Source: Coriolopsis trogii (lineage: Eukaryota > Basidiomycota > Agaricomycetes > Polyporales > Polyporaceae). Taken from it: a stretch of DNA of 64,000 nucleotides. The notes under the pieces are model-generated. The model worked only from the letters and a program-made list of their open reading frames with translations. It was not told the DNA's origin and searched no databases. The translations under genes and the position numbers were made by a program. Below are positions 23,963 through 35,700 of this stretch, piece by piece (positions within the stretch are counted from its first letter, which is position 1; each line of letters opens with the position of its first letter). Location: the NCBI GenBank assembly GCA_020543525.1, contig JAHYIO010000002.1, positions 1 through 64,000 of the forward strand. Reading direction: 5' to 3'.

Positions 23963-26182
23963 ATGCCAGCAGAGCGAGCAGGGGTGCGTCGTGGTCCTCG
24001 AACGACAAGTGCGCTATCTGACAGTGCTGCAATCTCAGTACACAGTCACAATGTTCCTCGTGGACACGTCTAAATCCATGGGGAAATGCACGAGGTCAAT
24101 ATTGGAGGCGAGGACGGCGAGTCTGTAGTTATCGATATGACCAACCTTGAGTGGTCAATGCAGTATGTACAACTCAAGATACAAGAGATGGTGGGTTAGG
24201 ATAGGTCCCGCAACGTAGTGCACACCCATCTCAGAGCACAGACATTGACCATATATCGCAGATTTCCAATAGGCGCAAAACTGACAAATGCGGCGTGGTC
24301 ATTTTTGGGAGTGAAGGTGATCATATAGCGTAAGTATGCATAGAATATGAGGCTAACAGGCTACAAGAAACTAACAACATGATCAACGAACAGAGTGGCG
24401 GTTACAAACGTGTCAATGAGTACATTCCCATAGCTCAACCCAATTCTGACACACTTGCCAAGCTAAAGGCCCTGGAGCCTACGTGTGTGGCAGGAGACCG
24501 TACGCATCATATAGATTTTCTTCCTGCGGCGTGCCTCATATATGGACGCAGCTATTGACGCGCTCATTGTGGCTATCGAGACCCAAGACAGCTTCCTTGG
24601 AAACAAGAAGACCTGGACGTGCAAGATTGTCATCCTCACTGATAGCGAGAACCCGATGAAGTTTGAGGACTGGGAGGCCACAGTAAAGAAGATGAACACT
24701 CTCAACATCAGCTTGACAGTCGTGTAAGGCTACTCAGCGTGATTTTGCTAAGTAGTCGCTCACTAGTTGCTCACAGCTCGCTAGAGGTGTTGACTTCGAT
24801 GACGACGAGCTACCATTCCATGAAGAAAACAAGAGTCACATCAAGGTAGGCAGACACTTTCAGTCTCGACTTCCTGCACTCACGTATACTTTCAGAAAGA
24901 GAACGAGGTGTTCTATCACACTCTGACCTCCAAGCTCGACAATGGCGTTGTCGGGAATTGCGACTTTGCCATCCAAGAAATCTCAAGACCTGACGTCCGT
25001 CAAGTCAAGTTGACCGTGATGCCCACCATCCTACACCTTGGTGACACCCAGACGTCCGAAGACGAGGCTATCGAGATCATGGTCAGGATGAGCAAGTGCA
25101 CGGCATTGGTGCGACCAAAGGGGTGGAAGCGCTCTGCACGCCGCGATGAGACCACAAAAAATGCCACAGCCAGCAAACATAAGATAGTAGAGGATGGGGA
25201 CAAGGTCTCGTTCGCACAGTTGTGAATGCGTACCGACTACGTCCTCGAGCAGGACAAGGATGAGAAGAAGGTAAAGAGCGAAGAAGATGCGATGGATGTC
25301 AACGGCGATGACCCCACACACAGCTCGCCCGCAAAGAAGGAGGCAAAGGATAAGGAAGATGTTCATAGGGAGAAGGAGGACCTTGTACGAGGGTACAAGT
25401 ACAGAGCGTCCTTCGCCCCCGCACCCGAGGGAGGATTCCTGAAGTTGAAGATGCGCAAGGGTATGGACATTTGCGGGTTCTTCTCCAAGAAGAACTTCCG
25501 ACGCGAGCTCGCTATAGGTGAGGTATACTATGTGTGAGCAGACCCTTCCAGTCCGATGCAGCAAGTCGCCGTATCAAGTATCGTGCAGGCCATGTACGAG
25601 AAGGGCGTCGTGGCTTTTGCGTGGTGGATGAGCAGGGATGATATGGATCCCAAGATGGGTGTCCGGTTTCCCTCAGTATTCGAGGAAGTCGACTGCTTCC
25701 TATGGGTGCAGGTAGATCTTATGTCTCCGCGGTTATTGCGCAAGGCTGACACCAGCTGCAGATGCTGTTCACTGACGATATCCGCAATTTCCCTTTCGCC
25801 TCTCTTGAGACCCTCATCAACAAGAAGGGCGAGGTCGTCACAGAACACCCCTATCTCCCCACGAGCGAGCAGATGGACGTCATGGAGCAGTTTGTCGAGG
25901 CCATGGACCTTTCTGACACAGGCGAAAAGGATGAGGAAGGGTAAGTGCATGCATGACACCGCAGACACATTGTCTCACTACCTCTGATGCAGGAACCGCG
26001 AGCCTTGGTTTGACACACACCTGTTCTACAACCCGGCCATTCACCGGACAAAGCAGGCGCAGTTACACAGCACCATCGTCTCTGACCCCAACACGCACCC
26101 TCTACCTCCCCCACACCCTGAGCTCCTCAAGTACATCGAGCCCCCAAGACACATCCTCAAACGCGCCCGGGAAGCCACAGTG
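23963..26182 (+). pseudogene. KU80: Ku80 pseudogene, frameshifted and 3'-truncated
   Basis: Exon 1 (23,963-23,983) encodes MPAERAG and splices to YTVTMFLVDTSKSMGK, the von Willebrand-like start of the Ku80 subunit that binds DNA ends for end joining and telomere maintenance. One base is missing near 24,084, shifting the frame before MTNLEWSMQYVQLKIQEM. The rest follows through normal introns: ISNRRKTDKCGVVIFGSE, GGYKRVNEYIPIAQPN, DALIVAIETQD, the beta-barrel segment (RYGYKYRASFAPAP type near 25,395), FFSKKNFRRELAIGEVYYV, EKGVVAFAWW, and DNA-binding region residues up to PPRHILKRAREA near 26,180. The helical C-terminal arm and tail are absent, replaced by an unrelated gene fragment. One frameshift could be a sequencing error, but the missing 3' end is not. 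Confidence 0.85.
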
Positions 26183-26189
26183 GCATCCT

Positions 26190-27877
26190 GGTTGCTTCTT
26201 CCCACCCAACGAGCTCCAATGGCTCGACAACAATGTCAACCACCCTGAAGTGCAGGAACGCCTCAACTCCAACAAACGCAACTGCATCAAACTGGCCTCC
26301 GACCTCCTCGTCAAGATGCTCAGGAGCAAGTTGACGGTACCAGGGCCAGGAGAGTCTGAGGAGCACTACACCCAACGTGTCAGCAACGGCCACAAATCAC
26401 GAGAGACGGAGGAGCAATTTATAAAGCGATGGGAGGATCTCAACAAGGTGCGCTACGTCTTACGCATGTCGCCTGTCATACTCACTCTCCTTCAGCATGT
26501 TCACCAGTAGCTTCAAAACTGGAGGACGAAGTGGCTTCAACAGGAAGAGCAAGAGGCGAAGGTGAAGATAATAGCCCCCACGATGCCTGCCAAGCCCATC
26601 GAGCCTAAGATGCGTGCATACACAGGTTTGGATATCTTCGAAACCACCGCAGAGGCATCTACTTTGACAAGCTTTCCTCGTGTGCCCGATTTGAAAGGTA
26701 CAATGCGGCCTGGGATTGGTGCATGGAGCGCAGCTTGTAAGCGGGCGTGGGATGCACTGCCCGGTACCCGTCATGAGGCATTCAATGAAATAGCCAGAGT
26801 GCGAACATACGAACGCGCTCTGCAAGCTGCTGATGAGAGCCTTCCCGACGGATCCAACATAATATATGGGTGCGCCAATTCATAACCGATTGCGTCCCAC
26901 GATGAGTCCTCACGGTCCTCAGTTTGGGCGTAGTAATGGCAGGGTGGGTCGAGGGCTTCATCAAGATTGTCAGCTCGACGATGAACTGGGGAGGATTGCT
27001 GGTCACAGGCGGGAACAATGATAAGAGTGACACAACATACAATTGGTGAGTCTTCATAAGGCCTATGATTTGCACAAGCTGATGTGCAGAAGCAAATCGT
27101 TTGGAGTCAACCGCTATGGCAAAACATTTCTTGACGCACTGTGAAAATCGATCGGATGGAGCCACAAAGAGTTTGAAATCGTCTTCCTCAAGTGGCTAGA
27201 ACAGTGTCGACGATGTGCGTGGCATGATGCTCTCCTTGCGGACACTGCACTGACTTGGCAAAGCTTCCCCTGATGACATGACCCCCGGGGCAGAAGAGCT
27301 GAGGGACGCAGTCCTAGGTGAGCAAAATCTGAGCCCTGGAGGTACGGTATGCTTACTGAGATTCTCAGCCCACCGCACGCACAACGAAGCGACCGAGCAC
27401 AACCCTTGGGAGCTGACAACCTCCGCAACTCCAGACCCAAGAAGTGCGCAGGCGCTTGCACCCCCTCCCAACACCGTCGTACCCAACATTGCCAGTGGCG
27501 TGGACGGCGCCATGTCCTCGCAAGCAGGGACAGCGCCCTTGTCCGAACAGAACGATCTGCTTGGAGGACCTTGGTGGGTGGCACCCAAAGACCTAGCAGG
27601 CGCTAGTACGGCCGACGAGCAGCAGTACAATCTCATGGATGCTATGAGCTTGGATCATTCCATGCCCATCCAAGGCGGAGGCGAGTCTGCCGGTGCCTCA
27701 GCAGGAATAACTCGGGAGCAATTTCTGCTGAGTGACACTAGGGCCGGGTTGATCGCCGAAGAATGTATCGACAAGCATTTCGTCAGGCCCTTCAGGAGCC
27801 TCCTCACCAGCAAAGAACTGGGCGGAAAAAAACATGGGGCCCCCGGGAAAGGGCTGCTGGGCCGGCTGAGGAAATGA
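26190..27877 (+). pseudogene. Uncharacterised accessory gene A, 5'-truncated paralogue of gene D
   Basis: Not recognised. Immediately after the Ku80 remnant, and in another frame, a new protein begins without a nearby Met: CFFPPNELQWLDNNVNHPEV, then NKRNCIKLASDLLVKMLRS. After an intron come SAACKRAWDALPGTRHEAFN and EIARVRTYERALQAADE, then GWVEGFIKIVSSTMNWGGLL, GKTFLDALGKSIGWSHKEF and a Pro/Ser-rich tail ending LGRLRK at 27,877. The helical N-terminal pattern and the W-x-LP...EIAR-T block also occur in gene D (32,797-35,943), so the two look homologous. Loss of the 5' end exactly where Ku80 loses its 3' end suggests a recombination junction near 26,180. Confidence 0.5.
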
Positions 27878-28486
27878 GTGGCCCAACTGGTGCTCGGCCA
27901 CAAAGAGGGAGGCGTCGGCGTCTTGGTGGACCTCGCTCGGTTCAGGAGATTCGTCGCCGAACCGGTGCTCAGCGACAAAGGAGCCGTTGACGTCCTGGTG
28001 AGCCTCGCCCGGTTCGGGAGATTTGTCGCCGAACCGTTGCTCAGCGACAAAGGAGCCGTCGACGTCCTGGTGAGCCTCGCCTGGTTCGGGAGATTCGTCG
28101 CCGAACCGGTGCTCGGCGACGAAGAGGGAGGCGTCGGCGTCCTGGTGAGCCTCACCCGGTTCAAGAGATTCGTGGCCGAACCGGTGCTCGGCGACGAGAA
28201 GAGAGGCGTTACCGGCTACATTGTCCTCTTCGGGTGGAGGAAACGAGATGTCTGTCTCCAGCCCAACCGCTGGGAGGTCAGGCGTTTCGTCGCCAAAAAA
28301 ACCCTCGGCTCGGAGGAGCGAGGCACTGGCCTCTTCCCTTTGTGGAGCCGGCTCGGGGGATGCATCGGGAAAGAAGTCGTTGGCAATAAGTGGGCTTACT
28401 TGACTTGCGTCTGTGTGCGTCGCCCCTTGCTCGCTGGTATCCGTGCTGGTTGGGATAGGCGACCCGGAAACCTGAACCTCCTGCAT
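27698..28486 (-). CDS. Repeat-rich acidic protein (gene B), up to 262 aa
   Basis: Not recognised. The minus frame encodes an acidic protein built from about five 24-25-aa repeats of the form FVAEHRFGDESPEPGEAHQD. Degenerate relatives lie outside the array (LLRAEGFFGDETPDLP, FFPDASPEPAP, FFAGEEAPEGP, FFGDQPGPS). Spread of the FF-x-x-E-x-P motif beyond the DNA-level repeat supports this strand and frame as the coding one, because divergence has kept the protein pattern. The plus strand is also open through the same DNA (27,878-28,507), and the C-terminal part overlaps gene A antisense. The start is provisional; an upstream exon is possible. Confidence 0.45.
   Translation of the reverse strand: MQEVQVSGSPIPTSTDTSEQGATHTDASQVSPLIANDFFPDASPEPAPQREEASASLLRAEGFFGDETPDLPAVGLETDISFPPPEEDNVAGNASLLVAEHRFGHESLEPGEAHQDADASLFVAEHRFGDESPEPGEAHQDVDGSFVAEQRFGDKSPEPGEAHQDVNGSFVAEHRFGDESPEPSEVHQDADASLFVAEHQLGHSFPQPAQQPFPGGPMFFSAQFFAGEEAPEGPDEMLVDTFFGDQPGPSVTQQKLLPSYSC
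27884..28212. repeat. 72-75-bp minisatellite, about 4.5 copies
   Basis: Units begin near CCGAACCGGTGCTC and alternate between 72 and 75 bp by one codon. Period is a multiple of three, keeping frames open on both strands. Units differ by scattered substitutions. Confidence 0.85.
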
Positions 28487-29131
28487 ACACTGTCGAGCGT
28501 CAGGTAGTCAGTTAGTGGTTCGGCGTGATGCCAAGCTTATAGCTCACTGCAGCAACCATCTTTTCTCGCCAATTCATGATAGGGGACATTGGAAAGGTAC
28601 GGGCAATTGACGGGCGGTGTCCGGGCGGCGAGCGACCCGGTTGTGTAGCGCCAGTGAGCAGGTCGCTGAACCAGGGCTCCATCCGAGGAGTTGAGAGACG
28701 GCTGCCCGTCGTAAATTCACCGGGAAAATTGACGGCGTTATTTTCACTCTGGGGGTTGATTGTCGCTCCTTCACGGGACGGTGATGGCTGGAAATTGATG
28801 AACATGAATATTTGCGGCTCGGCTGAGAGAATAGCGCTTGGGAAACAAACCTGGGACATGTTTGGCGACGGGATGCTGCTGGTCGGTCAATGGGCTGAAC
28901 GAGCCTGAGTTTTTGTCCTCTGAAGAACCATGAAATTTGAACAATGGACGTGGAAGCCTTGGTCCGTGTGTGAACTTTATTGTCTGGGCCGGGCCGAGGA
29001 TACGAAATGGGCGTCTATTGGCATTATAGAGGTCTTCGGACGGAGACAACTGTCGCAACACAACGACTCCCATTTTTTCCCTCTCTTCTGCAGTGCTCTG
29101 CTTTCAATCTGCTCTCTGTCTTGCTGCACTC
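28487..29131. other. Intergenic between genes B and C
   Basis: Likely a divergent promoter region for gene B (minus) and gene C (plus). CT-rich sequence (TTCCCTCTCTTCTGC) lies shortly before the gene C start. No other feature seen. Confidence 0.4.
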
Positions 29132-31588
29132 ATGGCCTCCCGCAATGCTGCTCTCAACGAACTCGCTTTCCAGTGCCTTTGCGCCTGGAGGGAGCGTCCG
29201 GCATCCACCGACCCGGACCGGGCACAATGGGCTGTGCAATTTTCCAAATTGCTCAAATTGCTCCTAACCGCCCTTAAGGGCATCACGGCCCCAACCCTCG
29301 TGCCTCCTTTTGTCAACGCGGTCATCCATCAGAACAACGCCGCCTTTCAACAGCCTGGACGCCAAATAGATATCGACGCGATCAATCTGGAGACGGCCCC
29401 GGTCCGCATCGGGAAATGGTTCATTTTGGACCAGGAGTATCGCGAGCCGCCAACCGTCCAGGGCTGGTGGACACGGCCAGGCAAGTAGAACATTTATGTT
29501 ATCTTTGAGGCATGGCCAGAAAGAATGGGCGAGCCTTTTGTGGGTTTTGCTGATTGCATGGCCGCTTTTCAGCCGTGGCGCAACCTGCTCTCGCCGCTGC
29601 CTCGTCCTCCACGGCTCGGCCACCGGATGTCGGTTCGGCCTCCGTCTCCACCATGACGGCCGGGCCGAGTTTTCCCCATCCGCAAGCCGGTTCAAAGTGG
29701 CTGGACATTCTGAATGTCACACCGCCCAGCCGACGGGTCTCATCCTCCCAGGAGCTGTCCGACAAGTCAGTTCGGTTCGCGGCGACGCCCGATCCGAACG
29801 CACCACCCCCTCCTCCCCACCAACCCACTCCTACCGCATCTCAAGGCGGCCCGTCCACCACCGACGTGACAAAATTGATCTTAAAACTCCCGGGTCCAGT
29901 GGAACCTTTCCCCACTGTGGACATGCCGTCAACGCCGACTCCCAGCCGACGGCGACGTGCGAGCTCCCGGGCGGCCGCGGGCCGGGCCGATGAAAGTGAT
30001 GCCCCGACGTCAGCATCACAGGCCCCGGCTCCCGACCCGGCCAGCGCATCGGCATCCACTGGGATGAGGACGAGGTCACGAGCAGCGTCCTCCGCGGGCG
30101 CAGCACGCTCCTCGTCCTCGACAATGAGCAAGAAAGGCAGATCCCAGCGGTCCGCGACAGGAGCCGCCCACCGGTACCAGGAGGTCGACCTCCAGAAGCC
30201 GCTAGTAAACGAGTGGCGTCGTCCGGTGAGTGTTTTTTTCCTTTAGCTCTATCTTTTAACTGAGGTCTTTCCAGCCAATCAAATGTTCTCGTTGCGAACG
30301 CCGCAACCTCCTCTGCCTCGTCAACCTCGCCAACCGCTCAACATGCAACTGCTGCGCCCAGGGGAAGACGTCTTGTTCTTTCGCGCCGCAGCTACGCAAG
30401 GGGTCGAAAAAGTCAACATACTGACTGTATCGCTGGTTCAAGGACAAGTCCCTCCAACACCAGCATCCGAAGGAATACTCTGCGGATAGCGAGTTCTCAA
30501 CAGCCCCTGTCCCTGAGTGGTGGGAGAAGAGGTTTTGGAAGCTGTACGAGACAAACGCCAACGTTCCCGGGAGAGAGGTGGGCGAGCCGAAACTGCCCTC
30601 CACGAACACCTCGAGCAAAAAGTGGAAGAAATCCGGCTCGGTCTCGAGCGCGGTGAGCCAGGAGAGCCCATCCGTATGTGTTTTTTTTGGGTTCCATTTC
30701 CCGTTGTTAACCAGTTCATAGTCGTCCAAGATAGGCCCCGGCCCGGCCAAGCGTGCTCGTCCGACCCGGGAGATCATGGCGGTCGAGCCCGACGACCGTA
30801 AGTTTTTGTCCGGTCCGCTGTTTTTTTTGTTTTGTTCACTCTTATTGCCCGCAGGTGAATGGGACGACATCCCGGCCGTCGAGGATATGCACCCCCCTCC
30901 CCAGTCGCGCACAAGACGCACCAAGGCAGCCGCGACCTCCGTCAATGTCGGGAAGGGCTCGTCGTCTGCCGTCGCTGGCCCGTCAACGGCCCACGAGGAC
31001 GTTGAGGGTGAGGCTGCCGGGTCGGACGTCGATACCGAGCCGGACAATGTGTGGCGCCGCATCATGCGGCTGGAGGACGTGTCGACCTCGCTGCTCACCC
31101 AGGTCCTTCAACTCAAGGACAGGGTTAAGGCGCTGGAGGCCGAGAAAGTCGCCATGGAGACGCGGATTGTGGAGGAGCAGAAGCGTCAGTCGAGCGCCAT
31201 GGACGTGCTCATGGCACGTATTCTGGACCTGGAGGAGGGCCTCCCCACAACCTCTGCCGCTGCCAGCAGGCGCGCCCCCAGATCCTCCTTGCTGCATCCG
31301 TCCACTCCCGTCATGGCTTATGTCCCCTCCGACCCCTCGTCATCCCCTAGCCCGCAATCCAGGAAGGCGCGCCGCCACGCGAAGAAGGACAAGGGGAAAC
31401 AGCGGGCCCGTGCTTCCCAGAGCCTGTCCCCGGAGCCAGAGGAGGGGGTGGACAAGGAGTACGACATGACGGGGGTGCCTGAACCCCAGCCGGACTCCGG
31501 CCCGGATGACGAGGAGCTGATGCAAGTCGATCGCGACGAGGACAGGCAAGGCGAAGAGGCGACAACTGCCCAATATGATCGTAAGTGA
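29132..31588 (+). CDS. Cysteine-cluster and coiled-coil protein (gene C)
   Basis: Starts MASRNAALNELAFQC at 29,132. The first exon appears to splice with a GC-AG intron (AG|GCAAGT at about 29,480, acceptor near 29,571) into AQPALAAASSSTARP. A Ser/Thr/Pro-rich basic segment, including RSRRRRASSRAAAG-type runs, reaches an intron at about 30,222. Next is KCSRCERRNLLCLV...STCNCCAQGKTSCSF, six or more Cys spaced like fungal Zn-cluster or CxxC DNA-binding modules. After two more introns come the coiled coil (RIMRLEDVSTSLLTQVLQLK...ILDLEEG), basic and acidic tails, and QYD at a donor site. A TGA near 30,421 interrupts the frame after the Cys cluster, so it may be damaged. A downstream exon around 31,850-32,100 (PWQFIHYPMEPYAVQRFHRH) may belong to it. 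A DNA-binding cargo protein is my inference. Confidence 0.5.
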
Positions 31589-32796
31589 ATGTTTTCTTGT
31601 TATACTCACGAACTACCTGACCAAAGAGTCTTAGAATGATTGCCATCCTTGTGCGACGTAGGGGTTCGGATAAGTTCGGGTGAGCACTCGGACCGGTTAT
31701 TTCTTGGATCTTCTTGTTGCATGCTTCCCGGCTCCGTATTTTGTTTGTATCGTGTAATATATTGCAATGTTTTTTGTATGTTCATGCGAGTATAAGACCC
31801 ACCTACACTCTGAGTGCAAATGAACACGCCTTCGGTTCACAGAAACCGAGCCGAAGGGCGAGCCGCAGATTGACCTCACCCCCTCTCAATACTCAAAACC
31901 ATGGCAATTCATTCACTATCCCATGGAACCGTATGCGGTCCAGCGTTTCCACAGGCACTCCTTGCATTCCGGCTTCTTCTCCGTGGCTATGCGGCTCTGT
32001 GGCCTCTCGTCGCGGCCCGGCTCGGCTATCGGGTCGGTATGTCCATAAACCATCTCCCAGGCTTCGAAAGTCTTGTGTAATGTCGCGAACACTTTGCAAT
32101 GAGAAACGTCGACATCTAGTGGGACTGCATGTTTGATATTGGGCATGTATGAAGGTTACCATTGATATTCAGTGCTTGATGCCTGAAGTTTGTGGTAGGC
32201 ATGTCAAGGTCACGGAGCCCTTGGCAAGATTCATAAACAACTTGAAGATGATGGTGCTGTAGACACAGTCAAATTTGCCAACAAGGTCGGCAGAGCTCTC
32301 TGGCATCTGAACTGAGGATGGGTAGTCCTGCGAACAGGCAGCGGAAGTCCCGCCTTCCGATGCTGAAATTCGAGTTGATTTTGGCACTCCGGATCCAAAC
32401 GGTGACGTTTCCAGCCTCTGCGTCAATGACACTCAATGGCCGGCTCCCCTCTCCACCGCTATGCACTCCTGTCGTCTCGCCGGTCCGAGCCGGTACCGGA
32501 GAGCATCGGGATAACGATTGTGCCACCACCGCAATCACTCGACGTTACAGTACAACAGCAATAGCTGAAGCAAATGTTTTGTTTGCAGATGCATCCGCCA
32601 TGTATATCAGAATAGCAGCCGAAGATCGGGCCAAGCCAGTCGGGCCGGCCTTCGGGTCATGTACTCAAAGACATTCCGACAGGTGTCCGTGGAAGACACA
32701 ATGAGAGTACCACATTTGTGAGGGATAATGCATGGAAATACACGGACAGATACCACGTTGGACGAAGATGCAGCCACTATCCCTTCGGCACACGTT
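31589..32796. other. Region between genes C and D with a possible last exon of gene C
   Basis: Around 31,840-32,040 a plus-strand frame reads FTETEPKGEPQIDL then PWQFIHYPMEPYAVQRFHRH and looks protein-like. It could be a final exon of gene C ending near 32,102. The remainder (32,110-32,790) shows no coding signal that I trust. Confidence 0.35.
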
Positions 32797-35700
32797 CTAC
32801 ACCCTCTTGGCCTTACGGGCCGACCGACGCACAGGCTGATGGCTCTCCCCCTCAGATGCTCCCCCACGCCTTGCCTTCTTCTTGCCTGTCTTACCCTTCG
32901 CTGCGCCACCAGCATCCTCAGTGATGTCATTGCCGGTAGGTGTCTCGTCGCTCGGGGCATCAATTGCGGGGTCGGGTACCTGCGCGCCTACATTTGATGA
33001 TCCGGGGAAGGATGATGGTCCAGGTCCATCCATGGCAGGAGCCAATGAGGATGTCGCCGGGATCGTCGGATCCCCATCCGAGCCGCCGGCTGGTCGAGGA
33101 TCCTCAGGCACGGCCGTGATCCGCGCCGGCTGTTTACCTTTAGACTTTCCCGATGGTCCCCCTGATCAATGATGTCAGCGGGGAAAGTGCATCTGCCGTT
33201 ATCATGGAAAACTCACTTTTAGGTCTGTTAGCCCGTTGTCCACCGGTGGACGACAGATCCGCGTCGTCGTCACCCATAACCGCATTCTCGACCTCACCAG
33301 CCGATATCCCTTCGGACTCCACGTCATCAACAGACATGGGGTTTGGCAAAGAGGCACCTGCGTTATCACCTGTGGCGTTGGCCGTTGCACCCTGCCGCCT
33401 GGCCGACCTGGGCAGGACACCGGGACCAAAGTCTTCGCCATCCGGGCCGCGGTACACGGCCATCTTGCAAGCCGGAGCGAGGATGCTTTGGAGGTGAGTC
33501 CAGTCCGCTTGGCTGCGGCATATATATTCGGGTCCGTCGTAGGCTACTGGTTCCGACTCGTCGTTCTCGGTGTCGTTGACCCGGAACAAGTCGCGGATGG
33601 ATAGCGCCACAGCGAGGAGCCATCGCTGGAGCTCACCGGCCGACGATCGTGACGTTGGGACCCGGTCTCTCAGATGTTCCATCAGCTCGGTCCAGCTGCT
33701 CAGGCTCTGGTGAAACCGTGCCGGGACCGCATTGACGTCGTCCTGCCAGCTGACCCACCCGAGCATCCGGTCCTCTGGATTGGAAATGACAGTCGCACAC
33801 CTGGTAAGCTGAGCATTACAGGTCAGGTTCAACGTGTCGCGCTGGATGCCACTCCGATTTGCTCACCATATGCCGCCAAGACTCGAGCACTTGGTGGAAC
33901 TCGGGGAGGTTGCCCAGGCTGTAGAGGTAAGCGCATGGGTCCTCCATGTCGACGGCCCACATGGTCCCCTCGCATCGGGCTTGCGCAACCAACTCCGGGT
34001 CGGGAGGGAAAGGAACAGTCGAAGCAAGGGACGGGTCTGCGTTCGCGGCACCATGTTTAGCGGTCCTAGCTCGAGCTGCGCGAGCAGGAAGGCGACGAGT
34101 TGGACCCGGGGCAGTCGACGGTGCTGCAGCCGAACCACCCAGCATCTCGTCCGGGGTGTCGTCGCCGCTTGAGCCCCGGGTGGAGAAATGCCCCTCATCG
34201 GCCGAGCTATCGTCCACAACGTCCTTGGCTGGTCGCTTGCCCGAGCGACTCCGCCCACCCACCGCACCCTTGCCTTTCTTTCTTTTGGACCCGGCATGAG
34301 GCGCCTGCGGCAGTTCATCAGCAGCACCCGCAGCACCATCGGCAGGCACCCCCGATGGGTCGGCGCCATCTGCAGCACCCTTTGCGGTAACTGCAGCAGC
34401 GGCGGCAGCGGCTGCGGCCTTTGCAGCTTTCGGGGCTAAGCTCTTCATAGCACCTGCCTTCTTTGCGGCCCGGGATCCTTGAGGCCCTTGAGGTGGAGGT
34501 TGAGCGTCCTGGCCATACGTCGCTTCGATAAGCTCCGCTGATGAACCAACGGCGTAGTGAGTGAACCGAAACTTTCGTGCCTCCTCCCCAGGGAGCTTCT
34601 GACAAGCCTGAATCTCCGTCCACAACCTCGCAGACGTACGCGGCATATGCGGGGGGTCAGTAAATGTTTCCCCCAGGTCTAAAGGCACGAGACCCGGTTC
34701 AAAGAACTTGTTCGGATCCTTGCCGATGAGTTTCCACGGGACCTGGGGGTCGCTGCCCCGAGGGTAACCTTTGGCCAAACCTAGCATGCAAATCCAATTC
34801 AATGCGTGGAGCGACTGGGGGAAGATATGGCAGGCTCACCATACAAGGCCTTAAAGTACGCGAGGAGGTATTTCTTCTTGATCTCCGACCCGACGATGGG
34901 CCGGCCCGTGACCGGGTCGGTGTCGGGCAGGATAGGCCAGCCATCCTCGGTGTAGGGGATCTTTCCGATGGGCGGCGGGTCGGGTTGATCGTCCCCTTCG
35001 GCAGGGATGTCTTCGTACAAAAGTCTCATGTATTGGACGCACTTATCAGCCGGACCCTCAAACCAGCCGGGATACTTTGCACCGAAGGGCGGCAGATCGT
35101 TCTCCTTCAGAATCTGGCTGGTGTCTGATCTATGGGTCGGCTCGGGTGAGCTGCAATCGTAGGGAACGTAAAGTTTGCACATACTGCATGGTATGCGGGA
35201 TCCCCTTGTTGTCGTTGTATGTCAGGACAACGGTGCCAAAACACTTCGTCTGGTCCCACAGCATTTTGAGGAAGCCGTGCACCCAATGTGGTAGTCACTT
35301 CTTGATTAACCTGAGCAACATAAAATATGAGCTTGCCACGATTCTGCCCACGCGTCGAGCACAACTTACAGGAGCCGAACATTGTCCGGCGGCCCTTGGA
35401 GAGTCCAAGTACGAGCAATGTCCTCGTACCTGGTTTGCTCGGCTGGTGGTAACGCCCGCCACAGCGCGCTTCTTGCCTGGTTGAAGGCCGCCAATTCCTT
35501 CCCCCGTTTATGACCCGCATCGAGGACGACGGCCGGGTCTCTCCCGGCTTCCTCTTTGGCGAGAATCGCGTCGCGTTCGGCAACGATAGCCTCGTACTCA
35601 AGCTCTTTGTGCACCTCCCACCCGCTCCAGGTAATCTTCAGCTCCTTCGGCACCCGGTTGGCCCCAGTGTTCAGGTTCAGTTGGAACCAGGAGTTGATTT

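Noticed and set aside
27878..28507. 209-aa plus-strand open frame across the minisatellite
   Set aside because: Repeats of a multiple of three keep all frames open. The minus strand shows the motif also outside the array, so I favour that strand.
30256..31098. 280-aa minus-strand open frame
   Set aside because: It is antisense to the gene C exons and introns, has no protein-like pattern, and its openness follows from the GC-rich composition.
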